From: an uncultured bacterium
GTDB lineage: Bacteria > Actinomycetota > Coriobacteriia > Coriobacteriales > Coriobacteriaceae
Assembly (NCBI GenBank): GCA_905214105.1
Contig: CAJMKK010000010.1
Span: 1-54,897, forward strand
DNA length: 54,897 nucleotides
Direction: 5' to 3'
Made by a program: the position numbers and the translations under genes. The number at the start of each line of letters is the position of its first letter. Position 1 is the stretch's first letter. Positions 1-8,387 of the stretch are shown in pieces. The notes below the pieces were generated by a model that was given only the letters and a program-made list of their open reading frames with translations, did no database searches and had not been told where the DNA came from.

Positions 1-15
1 GGGTCATATGAGCGA

Positions 16-113
16 AAACGCCCCTAAGCGAGCAAGGTGACGTGAAAGAGGAGGGAAGCGTACTTTGGTACGCGACCGACGATTGAACGTCAGATTGCCG
101 CTTAGGGGCGTTT
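16..113. repeat. Invariant-core hairpin element, copy E1
   Basis: A long interrupted palindrome. The outer arms AAACGCCCCTAAGCG (16-30) and CGCTTAGGGGCGTTT (99-113) are perfectly complementary. Inside lies a second stem (TGACGT/ACGTCA) separated by a GG/GA internal loop, and an apical hairpin GCGTAC-TTTG-GTACGC (58-73). The motif GTGAAAGAGGAG (42-53) and the apical part recur almost unchanged at 51.5 kb, where the arms have a different sequence. It lies downstream of htpG and could also end its transcript. Confidence 0.75.
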
Positions 114-125
114 GCAGCGTCGAGT

Positions 126-154
126 GGTTACGCGGTTCGAAGAACCGCGTAACC
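126..154 (-). terminator. Perfect hairpin just after htpG
   Basis: A perfect 13-bp stem GGTTACGCGGTTC/GAACCGCGTAACC with a 3-nt loop starts seven bases after the htpG stop codon. No T-tract follows on the minus strand, so it may stabilise the mRNA 3' end or work together with the larger palindrome at 16-113 rather than act as a classic intrinsic terminator. Confidence 0.55.
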
Positions 155-160
155 CCCTAG

Positions 161-2185
161 TTACATTAGTTCGCAAATAGCCGCAGCGAAGGCTACGGGG
201 TCCTCGGGGAGGATGCCCTCGACCAGCAGAGCCTGGTCATAGAGCAGACCGGAGTACTGCTTGATCTTGTCAGCGTCGCCCGCCTTCTGGGCAGCGACAA
301 GCTTGTCAAAGACCGGGTGCTTGGCGTTGAGCTCGAGCACGCGCTGGCTCTTGGGCATACCGTCGGGCGCGCCCTCGGGACCCTTCTGGAGCACCTTCTC
401 CATCTCGAGCGAAAGCGGACCCTCGGTGGTGATGCACGCGGGAGCATCGGTCAGGCGCGCAGAGACTGCGACCTTCTCGACCTTGTCGCCGAGCGCTTCC
501 TTCATAGCGCTAAAGAGGTCCTCGTTCTCCTTGGTGGCGTCCTCGGCCTCCTTCTTTTCGTCCTCGGTCGCCAGATCAAGATCGCCAGTCGCGACGTTCT
601 TGAGCTCCAGGTGACGATCCTCGACCTCGGGCTCGGCACCGTCGGCCACGGCCTTTTCGGCAGCCTCGCGAGCTGCATCGTCCTCGTAGATCTTGGGCAT
701 ATCGGCGGCAACGTACTCACGCATGGCCTGGAAGGTGAACTCATCCACGTCCTGCGTCAGAAGCAGCACGTCGTAACCGCGGTCGAGCACGCCCTTTACC
801 ACGGGCATCTTGGCCAAGCGCTCACGCGAGTCGCCGGCGGCGTAGTAGATGGCCTTCTGGTCCTCGGGCATACCCTTGGCATACTCGGCCAGGGTAATCA
901 TCTTCTGTTCCTTGGCAGACCAGAACAGCAGCAGGTCGGCAAGCTCATCGGCCTTCATGCCATAGCTCGAGTAGATGCCGTACTTAAGGCCGCGACCAAA
1001 GTTCTCAAAGAACTTCTCGTAGGCCTGGCGGTCGTTGTCACGCATATCCTCAAGGTCGGCGGTAATCTTCTTTTCCACACGCTTGGCGATGGCCTTGAGC
1101 TGACGGTTCTGCTGCAGCGTCTCGCGCGAGATGTTGAGCGACACGTCGGCGGAATCCACGACGCCGCGGACAAAGTTGTAGTAGTCGGGCAGAAGGTCGT
1201 CGCACTTCTCCATAATCAGGACGTTGGAGCTGTAGAGCGCCAGGCCCTTCTCGTAGTCCTTGCTGTACAGATCGAACGGGGCGCGGCCCGGCACAAACAG
1301 CAGGGCGTCGTACTCGAGCGTGCCCTCGGCATGGAAGCTGATGGTGCGCGCCGGATCCTCAAAGTCGTGGAATGTGGACTTGTAGAACTCGTCGTAGTCC
1401 TTCTGCTCGACATCGGAGCTGCGTTTCTTCCAGATCGGTGTCATGGAATTGACGGTCTCGAGCTCCTGGTAGTCCTCGTACTCGGGCTTATAATCGTCGC
1501 CAGCATCCTCGGGCTTGGGCTTTTGACGGCTCTTGGACACCATCATCTGGATCGGGTAGCGCACATAGTTGCTGTACTGCTGAATCAGGCTCTTGAGACC
1601 CCACTCGGTCAGGAAGCGATCGTAGGTCTCGGCCTCGCCGTCGGCGTCGAGCTTCTCGTTCTCGCGCAGCGTCAGGATGACATCGGTACCGTGCTCGGCG
1701 CGCTCGCCATCCTCGATGGTGTAACCCTCAAGACCATCAGACTCCCACACGTGAGCGGTGTCCTCACCATAGGCGCGGCTGACGACCTTCACATGGCTGG
1801 CGACCATAAAGGCCGAGTAGAAGCCCACGCCAAACTGGCCGATGATGTCGACATCCGAACCCTGCTGCTCGGCGTTCTCGGTCTTAAACTCCTCGGAGCC
1901 GGAATGGGCGATGGTGCCCAGATTGCGCTCGAGATCCACGGCGGTCATGCCAATGCCGTTATCCGAGATGGTAATGGTGCGGGCGTCTTTATCAAAGGAG
2001 ACGCGAATAGCCAGGTCGCCCTGGTCGAGCTTGACGCTCGGATCCTGCAGGCTCTTAAAGTTGAGCTTGTCGACGGCATCGCTCGCGTTGGAGATAAGCT
2101 CGCGCAGGAAGATTTCCTTATTGGTGTAGATGGAGTTGATCATGAGGTCGAGCAGTTTTTTGCTCTCGGTCTTAAATTGACGCAT
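161..2185 (-). CDS. htpG: Molecular chaperone HtpG (Hsp90 family)
   Basis: Bacterial Hsp90, a cytosolic ATP-dependent dimeric chaperone that remodels client proteins with DnaK. The 674-residue product starts with the typical N-terminal GHKL ATPase domain: Asn33 in ELISNASDA, the DNGIGM loop at 75-80 and the glycine-rich lid GQFGVGF at 116-122. Middle and C-terminal dimerisation domains follow. It is somewhat longer than the usual 610-640 residues because of charged insertions around residues 500-560. The ATG at 2185 is preceded by GAAAGGACTGCAC, a good ribosome-binding site. It is monocistronic, with hairpins downstream. No CIRCE operator was found upstream. Confidence 0.97.
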   Translation of the reverse strand: MRQFKTESKKLLDLMINSIYTNKEIFLRELISNASDAVDKLNFKSLQDPSVKLDQGDLAIRVSFDKDARTITISDNGIGMTAVDLERNLGTIAHSGSEEFKTENAEQQGSDVDIIGQFGVGFYSAFMVASHVKVVSRAYGEDTAHVWESDGLEGYTIEDGERAEHGTDVILTLRENEKLDADGEAETYDRFLTEWGLKSLIQQYSNYVRYPIQMMVSKSRQKPKPEDAGDDYKPEYEDYQELETVNSMTPIWKKRSSDVEQKDYDEFYKSTFHDFEDPARTISFHAEGTLEYDALLFVPGRAPFDLYSKDYEKGLALYSSNVLIMEKCDDLLPDYYNFVRGVVDSADVSLNISRETLQQNRQLKAIAKRVEKKITADLEDMRDNDRQAYEKFFENFGRGLKYGIYSSYGMKADELADLLLFWSAKEQKMITLAEYAKGMPEDQKAIYYAAGDSRERLAKMPVVKGVLDRGYDVLLLTQDVDEFTFQAMREYVAADMPKIYEDDAAREAAEKAVADGAEPEVEDRHLELKNVATGDLDLATEDEKKEAEDATKENEDLFSAMKEALGDKVEKVAVSARLTDAPACITTEGPLSLEMEKVLQKGPEGAPDGMPKSQRVLELNAKHPVFDKLVAAQKAGDADKIKQYSGLLYDQALLVEGILPEDPVAFAAAICELM

Positions 2186-2214
2186 GTGCAGTCCTTTCGC
2201 GCTACCCCCGTCCG

Positions 2215-2239
2215 CAAAAACGGCCCGGTTGCCCGAGCC
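2215..2239 (-). promoter_or_regulatory. Terminator-like hairpin in the htpG leader
   Basis: On the minus strand GGCTCGG-GCAA-CCGGGCC forms a 7-bp stem (one G-U pair) followed directly by GTTTTTG. It lies between a candidate -10 box (TATAAA, 2272-2277) and the htpG start codon, so it would be in the 5' leader. This is the arrangement of an attenuator, but no antiterminator could be defined by eye. Confidence 0.4.
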
Positions 2240-2387
2240 GCATCGCAGACCTGCTATGTTCAGACTTAGATTTTATAACCCATTAGCGCGCATATATACA
2301 TACGGAATCGAAAAACTGCATGTCCAAACGCTCCGATGCGCCAATTGCTAAGGAGTGTCCCCAGCTGCCGGCAGAAAAGGAACGTCC

Positions 2388-2888
2388 CTATCTGCCATCT
2401 ACGCGCTTAGCCATCCAGGCATGGGGCTGGCCTTCATCCTCATAGTCCACCGGGGCAATCTGCGTGTAACCTGCCTTGGCATAGAGTGGCAGCACGTATT
2501 CCTGCGCGTGCAGCTTAATGAGCTTGGCGCCGGCATCACGCGCACACGTATCGCTGGCCTCGACAATCTTGCTCGCCAGACCGCGACGGCGCATGCTCGG
2601 CAGTACAGCCACGCGCCCCATAATATAGGTCTCCCCCGCCGCGACGTCTTCGTCCAAATCGCACGCCGGCGACACCGGAGCCTCTGCGTCAGCCGCGCGC
2701 TCAAGCTCTTCGGGAAACACGCGCGAGCAACCGGCAAGCTCACCGTCTACATAGAGCGTCACATGGATGCAGTTCGGATCCTCGTCGATAGCGTCGAACT
2801 CATTCTCGTAGCCCTGCTCGTCCATAAAAACGACGCGGCGCACCAACGCCGCGTCATCAAAGCATCCCGTCTTAAGTTGGATATCCAT
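2388..2888 (-). CDS. GNAT family N-acetyltransferase
   Basis: A 166-residue acetyl-CoA-dependent acetyltransferase of the GNAT fold. It has an N-terminal segment (RRVVFMDEQGYENEFD) typical of the ElaA/YjcF-like subgroup and the acetyl-CoA pyrophosphate loop MRRRGLASKIVEA after the strand GRVAVLP. A C-terminal LHAQEYVLPLYAKAGY segment is also characteristic. The acceptor substrate cannot be inferred. The start is placed at the ATG at 2888 because AAAGGG lies seven bases upstream; an ATG six codons earlier is in frame but has no such site. It begins about 40 bases after cpsB ends and is probably cotranscribed with the polysaccharide genes. Confidence 0.85.
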   Translation of the reverse strand: MDIQLKTGCFDDAALVRRVVFMDEQGYENEFDAIDEDPNCIHVTLYVDGELAGCSRVFPEELERAADAEAPVSPACDLDEDVAAGETYIMGRVAVLPSMRRRGLASKIVEASDTCARDAGAKLIKLHAQEYVLPLYAKAGYTQIAPVDYEDEGQPHAWMAKRVDGR

Positions 2889-2927
2889 GGCTGCCCTTTC
2901 ATTCAACGCGAACGTTAGGGACAGATT

Positions 2928-3578
2928 TTAGCGAAAATGAGCTCCGCGCACGCTAAACTTCGCGCGAGCCTTCGCCAGGCAGTCGTAATGACCCACATTA
3001 TGGGCATCGCTCGCGATGAAGCTGTACAGGTTCTGATCGAACAGGCGCTGTGCCGGCTTTTTCTCGCGACCAAAGCGACCGCCGGCAATAAAGTCCGCCG
3101 AAGCCTGCAGCTTGCAGCCCATATCGACCAGGCGTTCCGCCACGCTTACATCCTTTTGAACCGCACGATAGCGCTCAGGATGAGCGATGATCACCTGGTA
3201 GCCACGGCACTGCAAATCGTAAATCGTGTTCTCGTATTCTCTAAACGCATACGCATCGGCATGCGTCGAAAGCTCGAGCAGGAACTCGTTGGTCCCATCG
3301 AAATGCAAGTGCTCCGCGGCATCGATACCAAGTTCAACGAGCTTTCGATGGTTGACCTCGAAGCCCATCTGGAGCGGAAAACCGTCAGCGTTATCGCGCA
3401 GCAGCTCAAAGGCATCCCACATCTTGTCGTAATCAAAATAGGGATCACGGCAGTGAGGAGTGCAAACGATTCTGGTTACACCGGCCCGCTTGGCAGCCTC
3501 GAGCATCGCCAAGCTCTCATCGAGATCGGCGGCGCCGTCGTCTACACCCGGCAAGATATGGCAATGAATGTCACGCAT
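2928..3578 (-). CDS. cpsB: CpsB/CapC-type tyrosine-protein phosphatase (PHP domain)
   Basis: A manganese-dependent phosphotyrosine phosphatase that dephosphorylates the CpsD/CapB autokinase and so tunes capsule or exopolysaccharide assembly. The 216-residue product has the PHP-fold metal ligands in order: HCHILPGVDDG at 5-15, TPH at 40-42, HPERY at 133-137 and SDAH at 190-193. Length matches the family (about 215-255). The gene sits 17 bases downstream of the kinase gene it is expected to oppose, so the two form a functional pair in one operon. No glycosyltransferase genes are present nearby. Confidence 0.92.
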   Translation of the reverse strand: MRDIHCHILPGVDDGAADLDESLAMLEAAKRAGVTRIVCTPHCRDPYFDYDKMWDAFELLRDNADGFPLQMGFEVNHRKLVELGIDAAEHLHFDGTNEFLLELSTHADAYAFREYENTIYDLQCRGYQVIIAHPERYRAVQKDVSVAERLVDMGCKLQASADFIAGGRFGREKKPAQRLFDQNLYSFIASDAHNVGHYDCLAKARAKFSVRGAHFR

Positions 3579-3595
3579 AGGTCGGCCCTAATCAA

Positions 3596-4333
3596 CTAAA
3601 CGTTTGCTCGGTTGGTGAAGATGCCCTTTTTGGAAGCGCCCTGACCGTCGGAGCCCTTCTTAACCTTCTTACCGTCCTTGGTGTAGTAAGAATAGTAGTA
3701 CTCGCTGGTCTCGGTCTCACAGTAATTCATGACGGTACCGATGAGCTTGACCTTCTCGGACTTCTTAAGCTGGGCGATAGCGTTGAGCGCCTCTTCGCGC
3801 TTGGTAAAGTCCTCGCGCACCACGAACAGCGTGCCGTCGGTCAGGCTGGCAATCTCGGCAGCATCGATGAAGGTGCCGACCGGAGGAGCATCGAAGATGA
3901 CGTACTGGAACTTAGCAGACAGTGCCTTGACCAACTTGGAAAAGCGATGGGAGACGATGATGTCGGCAGGATTGGGAATGTGCGGCTCGGCATCGAGGAA
4001 GTAGAAGTTCTTCTGACCCGTCTCGACAATTGCCTGGTCAATGGAGATCTGCTCGGAAAGGACCGCATAGAGTCCGCCGCGCGAACGAACGCCGAGCATA
4101 TCGGAAAGGGACCTGCGGCGCATATCGGCCTCGACCAGGAGCACGGACTTGCCGCTCGTGGCGATTGCCTGAGCAAGGTTAATGGAAACCGTAGACTTGC
4201 CCTCGTTGGGAATCGAGGACGTGACGGTAATGGTGCGAATGGGGTCGTCCACGCTCGCAAAGCGGATGTTGGCCAGAAGGGTCTTGGCGGCATTCTGTAC
4301 AACGAGCTTATCGGTGTTCTTTGCCTTAGCCAT
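3596..4333 (-). CDS. cpsD: CpsD/CapB-type tyrosine-protein kinase
   Basis: Cytoplasmic BY-kinase half of a split polysaccharide copolymerase. It has a variant Walker A (SSIPNEGKST, 39-48), Walker A' (LLVEAD, 65-70) and Walker B (YVIFDAP, 144-150). A C-terminal tyrosine cluster (Tyr212-214, 216 and 217) is the expected autophosphorylation tail. At 245 residues it matches CpsD rather than the fused Gram-negative Wzc. The membrane partner that activates it is the gene immediately upstream, ending two bases before this start; AGGTGG at the end of that gene serves as the ribosome-binding site. CpsB downstream would reverse the phosphorylation. Confidence 0.93.
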   Translation of the reverse strand: MAKAKNTDKLVVQNAAKTLLANIRFASVDDPIRTITVTSSIPNEGKSTVSINLAQAIATSGKSVLLVEADMRRRSLSDMLGVRSRGGLYAVLSEQISIDQAIVETGQKNFYFLDAEPHIPNPADIIVSHRFSKLVKALSAKFQYVIFDAPPVGTFIDAAEIASLTDGTLFVVREDFTKREEALNAIAQLKKSEKVKLIGTVMNYCETETSEYYYSYYTKDGKKVKKGSDGQGASKKGIFTNRANV

Positions 4334-4335
4334 GC

Positions 4336-4992
4336 CTATTTACCACCTTTCATAGCCGGAATTCGGCCAACAACGGGAATGCCCAGGAGCTCTTCTGCCT
4401 CTTCGGCACCGCGGATGCGGGTATTGAGCATGTCTGCCAAAACGACATAGGCAACTGCGATAAAGATACCGGCGAGGAACGCGACGGCAATATACAGCGT
4501 GCGCTTGGGGCCGCTGGGGGCTTCGGGGGTCTTAGCCTCGTCGATAACGTTGATGCTCTGGGCAGCGCCGACGTTCTGAGCGACCGTACTCACCGAGCTG
4601 GCCATGGCCTTTGCGACCTTAGCCGTCTCCTTGGCATCGGTGCCGGTAACCGAAAGCGTAATGACACGCGTGGTGGTCTCGGAGGAAACAGACACCTTGT
4701 AGTCATCCAGATCGGTGAGGCCCAGTTCATTGGCTGCACCGCTCTTAACGCTATCGCTATCCAGCAGCGTGGCGATATCGTTGGAAAGCATCTGGCTCGC
4801 CGAGAGATCGTTGTAGCTCATCTGACCGCTATCGTCGGTCTTGGCGAGAATGTACATGCTCGTCGTCGCGGTGTAGGTGTTGTCCATCGCAACGAAGGAC
4901 ACGATGCCCATGGCGATCGCGCAGACCACCGGAAGGGTGATGACCAGCTTGAGGTGCTTCTTCAGCAGCTGGAACAGTTCGAGAAGGGTCAT
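4336..4992 (-). CDS. Wzz/CpsC-type polysaccharide chain-length regulator
   Basis: A 218-residue membrane protein with the Wzz topology: one transmembrane helix near residues 16-35, an extracytoplasmic domain, and a second helix near 170-192 followed by a short cytoplasmic tail. It is the membrane adaptor that activates the CpsD kinase encoded next and influences polymer length. A proline-containing segment (EAPSGPKRT) just before the second helix is typical of Wzz proteins. It is the first gene of the operon, with a candidate promoter upstream. Enzymes that make the polysaccharide are not in this window. Confidence 0.9.
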   Translation of the reverse strand: MTLLELFQLLKKHLKLVITLPVVCAIAMGIVSFVAMDNTYTATTSMYILAKTDDSGQMSYNDLSASQMLSNDIATLLDSDSVKSGAANELGLTDLDDYKVSVSSETTTRVITLSVTGTDAKETAKVAKAMASSVSTVAQNVGAAQSINVIDEAKTPEAPSGPKRTLYIAVAFLAGIFIAVAYVVLADMLNTRIRGAEEAEELLGIPVVGRIPAMKGGK

Positions 4993-5039
4993 GCAGCTTG
5001 CCTTTCATTTCCCCAGTTCGGATTGACAAAACTGTCCGT

Positions 5040-5068
5040 ATGTTATCGCATCTTTTTACCGAGACCAA
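5040..5068 (-). promoter_or_regulatory. Candidate promoter of the cps operon
   Basis: On the minus strand TTGGTC (5063-5068) and TAACAT (5040-5045) are separated by exactly 17 bases and lie about 50 bases upstream of the first cps gene. Both boxes deviate from consensus. Confidence 0.4.
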
Positions 5069-5127
5069 ACTCTATACATAAGAAACAGGCTCTCCTGTAA
5101 AAATGACGGAAGCGATCGTAAAATTGC

Positions 5128-5162
5128 ACAACAACGCCGCACCCGAAAGTCCGATGCGGCGT
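5128..5162 (-). terminator. Intrinsic terminator after phoR
   Basis: On the minus strand CGCCGCATC and GGTGCGGCG form a GC-rich stem around a short loop, followed by TTGTTGTG. It is 25 bases after the phoR stop codon and separates the two-component operon from the cps operon. Confidence 0.6.
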
Positions 5163-5187
5163 CTACATCATTATCTATGTTGTATCG

Positions 5188-6612
5188 CTATGCGAATGGC
5201 TCCTCCTGCTGTATGGGAAACGCCACCGTAATGGTGGTTCCCACGCCCAACTCGCTCGATAGATCGAGCGTGGCATGATGATACAGGGCCGCATGCTTGA
5301 CAATGGCAAGCCCCAGGCCGGTTCCGCCGCGTGCCTTGGACCTACTCTTGTCCACGCGATAGAACCGCTCAAATACCTTGCCCTGTTCTTCAGGCGCGAT
5401 ACCGATTCCCGTATCGGCGACCGCGAGGAACGGATGGCCTTCGTCGTTGGTGCCGCACTGCAGCGTAACCGTACCGCCGGGTCGATTGTAGCGGATGGCG
5501 TTGCTTGCCAGATTATAGATGAGCTCGTCGACCAAGCGCGACACGCCTTCGATGACCACAGGCTTGGTCTCATGACTTATCGTCACATTCGCCTGACGGG
5601 CAACCTGTTCAAGACGCTGTTCAACCGCGTAGATCACACGCGAGAGCTCAATAGGCTCCGTGGACCCAATGGGCACTGCCTCGCCTTCAGTTGCACGTTC
5701 GGCCTCGTCCAAGTTAGACAGCGTAAGGATGTCGTTGACAAGCGCTGCCAAGCGGCCCGCCTCACGATAGATGCGACCGCCAAAGTTGCGCAGGTCGTCC
5801 TCGCCCTCGACCATGCCATTTGCGATGAGCTCGGCATAGCCCGAAATCGCCGTAAGCGGCGTCTTGAGCTCATGGGTGATATTCGCCGTGAACTCGCGGC
5901 GCATACGGTCGTTGTCCGCTAGCACCGCCATTTGGCGCTTGAGTTCCTGGCGCTGCGACTCGATACGCTCAAGCATGGGGACCATCTCGGCATAGGCGTG
6001 CTCATAGCTACGGCGTGGGTGATCCAAATCCACCTCTTGCAACGGCGCGATGATGGCACGGGACTCACGGCGCGCCATAAAAAACGAGAGTACTGCACCC
6101 GCTGCTGCGATAAGCAGCATCGGCGCCAGCATCGACAGCAAAATCGCCGCAACGCCAGGCTGGGCCTGCGCCAAGCGAACGACCTGGCCGTTATCAAGGG
6201 TGACGGCGCGATACAGCATAATCTCGTCGAGTGTAGAGCTTGCGCGCTCCGCGGAACCCGAACCACTCTCAAAGGCCTCGATGACCTCGGGGCGATCGCC
6301 ATGGTTGGGCAGTGTGGAAGGTGACGCCTCGTTGTCGTAGGCAACAGATCCGTCCTTATTGATCAGCGTGATACGAAGATCCTCGCGATCGAGGCTTCGC
6401 AAGAACGGAATGGGCTCCTGCTGCTCGTCGAGGGCGGCAGCAATAAGCTCGGTTTCCTGCGCCAGATTGGCACTCGTGGCATCCGCCAAAGTGTTTTGCA
6501 CAAAGAACGCACCCAGCACCGTAAACGCCACGATAACCGCCATGGCGCAGACAAAGATCGTCACAAAAACGCGGTGCGACAGCGTATGTTTTCCCTGGGG
6601 GGCGAAGACCAC
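5188..6612 (-). CDS. phoR: PhoR-like sensor histidine kinase
   Basis: A 474-residue membrane sensor kinase. Two transmembrane helices (about 15-38 and 157-180) enclose an extracytoplasmic sensor domain. A dimerisation domain carries the phospho-accepting His247 in THELKTPLTA, and a HATPase domain has the G1/G2 boxes (ADTGIGIAPEE and GGTGLGLAIVKH). A GTG start is used, preceded by GGAGGAG at the end of phoB and only three bases from its stop, so translation is coupled. The neighbour pstB supports a role in phosphate sensing, but the pho assignment rests on that context and on general similarity. Confidence 0.85.
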   Translation of the reverse strand: MVFAPQGKHTLSHRVFVTIFVCAMAVIVAFTVLGAFFVQNTLADATSANLAQETELIAAALDEQQEPIPFLRSLDREDLRITLINKDGSVAYDNEASPSTLPNHGDRPEVIEAFESGSGSAERASSTLDEIMLYRAVTLDNGQVVRLAQAQPGVAAILLSMLAPMLLIAAAGAVLSFFMARRESRAIIAPLQEVDLDHPRRSYEHAYAEMVPMLERIESQRQELKRQMAVLADNDRMRREFTANITHELKTPLTAISGYAELIANGMVEGEDDLRNFGGRIYREAGRLAALVNDILTLSNLDEAERATEGEAVPIGSTEPIELSRVIYAVEQRLEQVARQANVTISHETKPVVIEGVSRLVDELIYNLASNAIRYNRPGGTVTLQCGTNDEGHPFLAVADTGIGIAPEEQGKVFERFYRVDKSRSKARGGTGLGLAIVKHAALYHHATLDLSSELGVGTTITVAFPIQQEEPFA

Positions 6613-6615
6613 GGG

Positions 6616-7344
6616 TTACTCCTCCGATGCGGTGGCCGCGGTGTCGTCGCCTTCGGCACCATCACCGGCAGAAGGCTCGGCCAGGCGATAACCCACGCCG
6701 CGCACGGTCTCGATGGCGCTGGCATGCTCGCCCAGTTTTTGGCGAAGCGTCTGCACGTGCACGTCAACGGTGCGCGAACCGCCGTCGAAGTCCCAGCCCC
6801 ACACGCTCTGCAGCAACGACTCGCGGGTAAAGACCACGCCGGGCTTGCGCATGAGGTACTCGAGCAGGTCGAACTCGCGCAGGGTGAGCTTAAGCGGCTC
6901 GCCGGCAACGGTCACCTCGCGATGGCTGGGCGAAAGCACGATGTCGCCCACGCTGAGCACATCGCTCGCCTGCTTGACCATGCCGCCGCGACGCAGCAGT
7001 GCGCGGCAGCGGCTCGCAAGCTCCATGAGCGAAAACGGCTTAGTCAGGTAATCGTCGGCACCGCCATCGAGCGCCATCACCTTGTCGAGTTCGGTGTCCT
7101 TGGCGGTAAGCATCATGATGGGCACCGTCGCCGTCAGGCGATCGGCACGCAGGCGACGCATAATCGCCAAGCCATCGGTGTCGGGCAGCATGATATCGAG
7201 CAGCACAGCATCGGGCACCCGTCGCGCCACGGCAGCTTTAAACTCGCCATCACACGAAAAGCCCTCGGCCTCGATTCCCTGCTTGCGCAGCGCGTAGACT
7301 GTCAAATCCCTGATATTGTCATCGTCCTCGACGTAATAGATCAT
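6616..7344 (-). CDS. phoB: PhoB-like response regulator (OmpR family)
   Basis: A 242-residue transcription factor. It has an N-terminal receiver domain with acidic cluster EDDD (6-9), phospho-acceptor Asp50 in VLLDIMLP and the conserved lysine in DDYLTKPF. A C-terminal winged-helix DNA-binding domain follows (LREFDLLEYLMRKPG; VWGWDFDGGSRTVDVHV). The tail after residue 225 is acidic and probably disordered. It is cotranscribed with its kinase and probably with pstB, whose stop lies 64 bases upstream. By analogy it would activate genes of phosphate starvation. No Pho-box direct repeats were identified by eye in the window. Confidence 0.87.
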   Translation of the reverse strand: MIYYVEDDDNIRDLTVYALRKQGIEAEGFSCDGEFKAAVARRVPDAVLLDIMLPDTDGLAIMRRLRADRLTATVPIMMLTAKDTELDKVMALDGGADDYLTKPFSLMELASRCRALLRRGGMVKQASDVLSVGDIVLSPSHREVTVAGEPLKLTLREFDLLEYLMRKPGVVFTRESLLQSVWGWDFDGGSRTVDVHVQTLRQKLGEHASAIETVRGVGYRLAEPSAGDGAEGDDTAATASEE

Positions 7345-7408
7345 GTTGAACCCCTTTAAAGCCGATATGACCGCATCTTAACCCTAAAGGCACCTGTAAA
7401 AGACAGCG

Positions 7409-8284
<876 letters not shown>

Positions 8285-8387
8285 ACCGCATACCTCCATA
8301 TCGATATCAATTCAGCAGTATCGATAGTAGGAATCGCGGCTCATACGCACGTGAGCACATTGTCAAGTGTTTGTAAGGGCACGCTGG

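Noticed and set aside
317..2269. 650-codon open frame on the plus strand opposite htpG
   Set aside because: It is the shadow of htpG. GC-rich third positions leave the opposite strand free of stop codons, and the product has no domain or ribosome-binding site.
2330..2365. TTAGCA/GAGTG-like bases upstream of htpG as a CIRCE operator
   Set aside because: CIRCE is TTAGCACTC-N9-GAGTGCTAA. Only scattered half-matches in the wrong arrangement are present.
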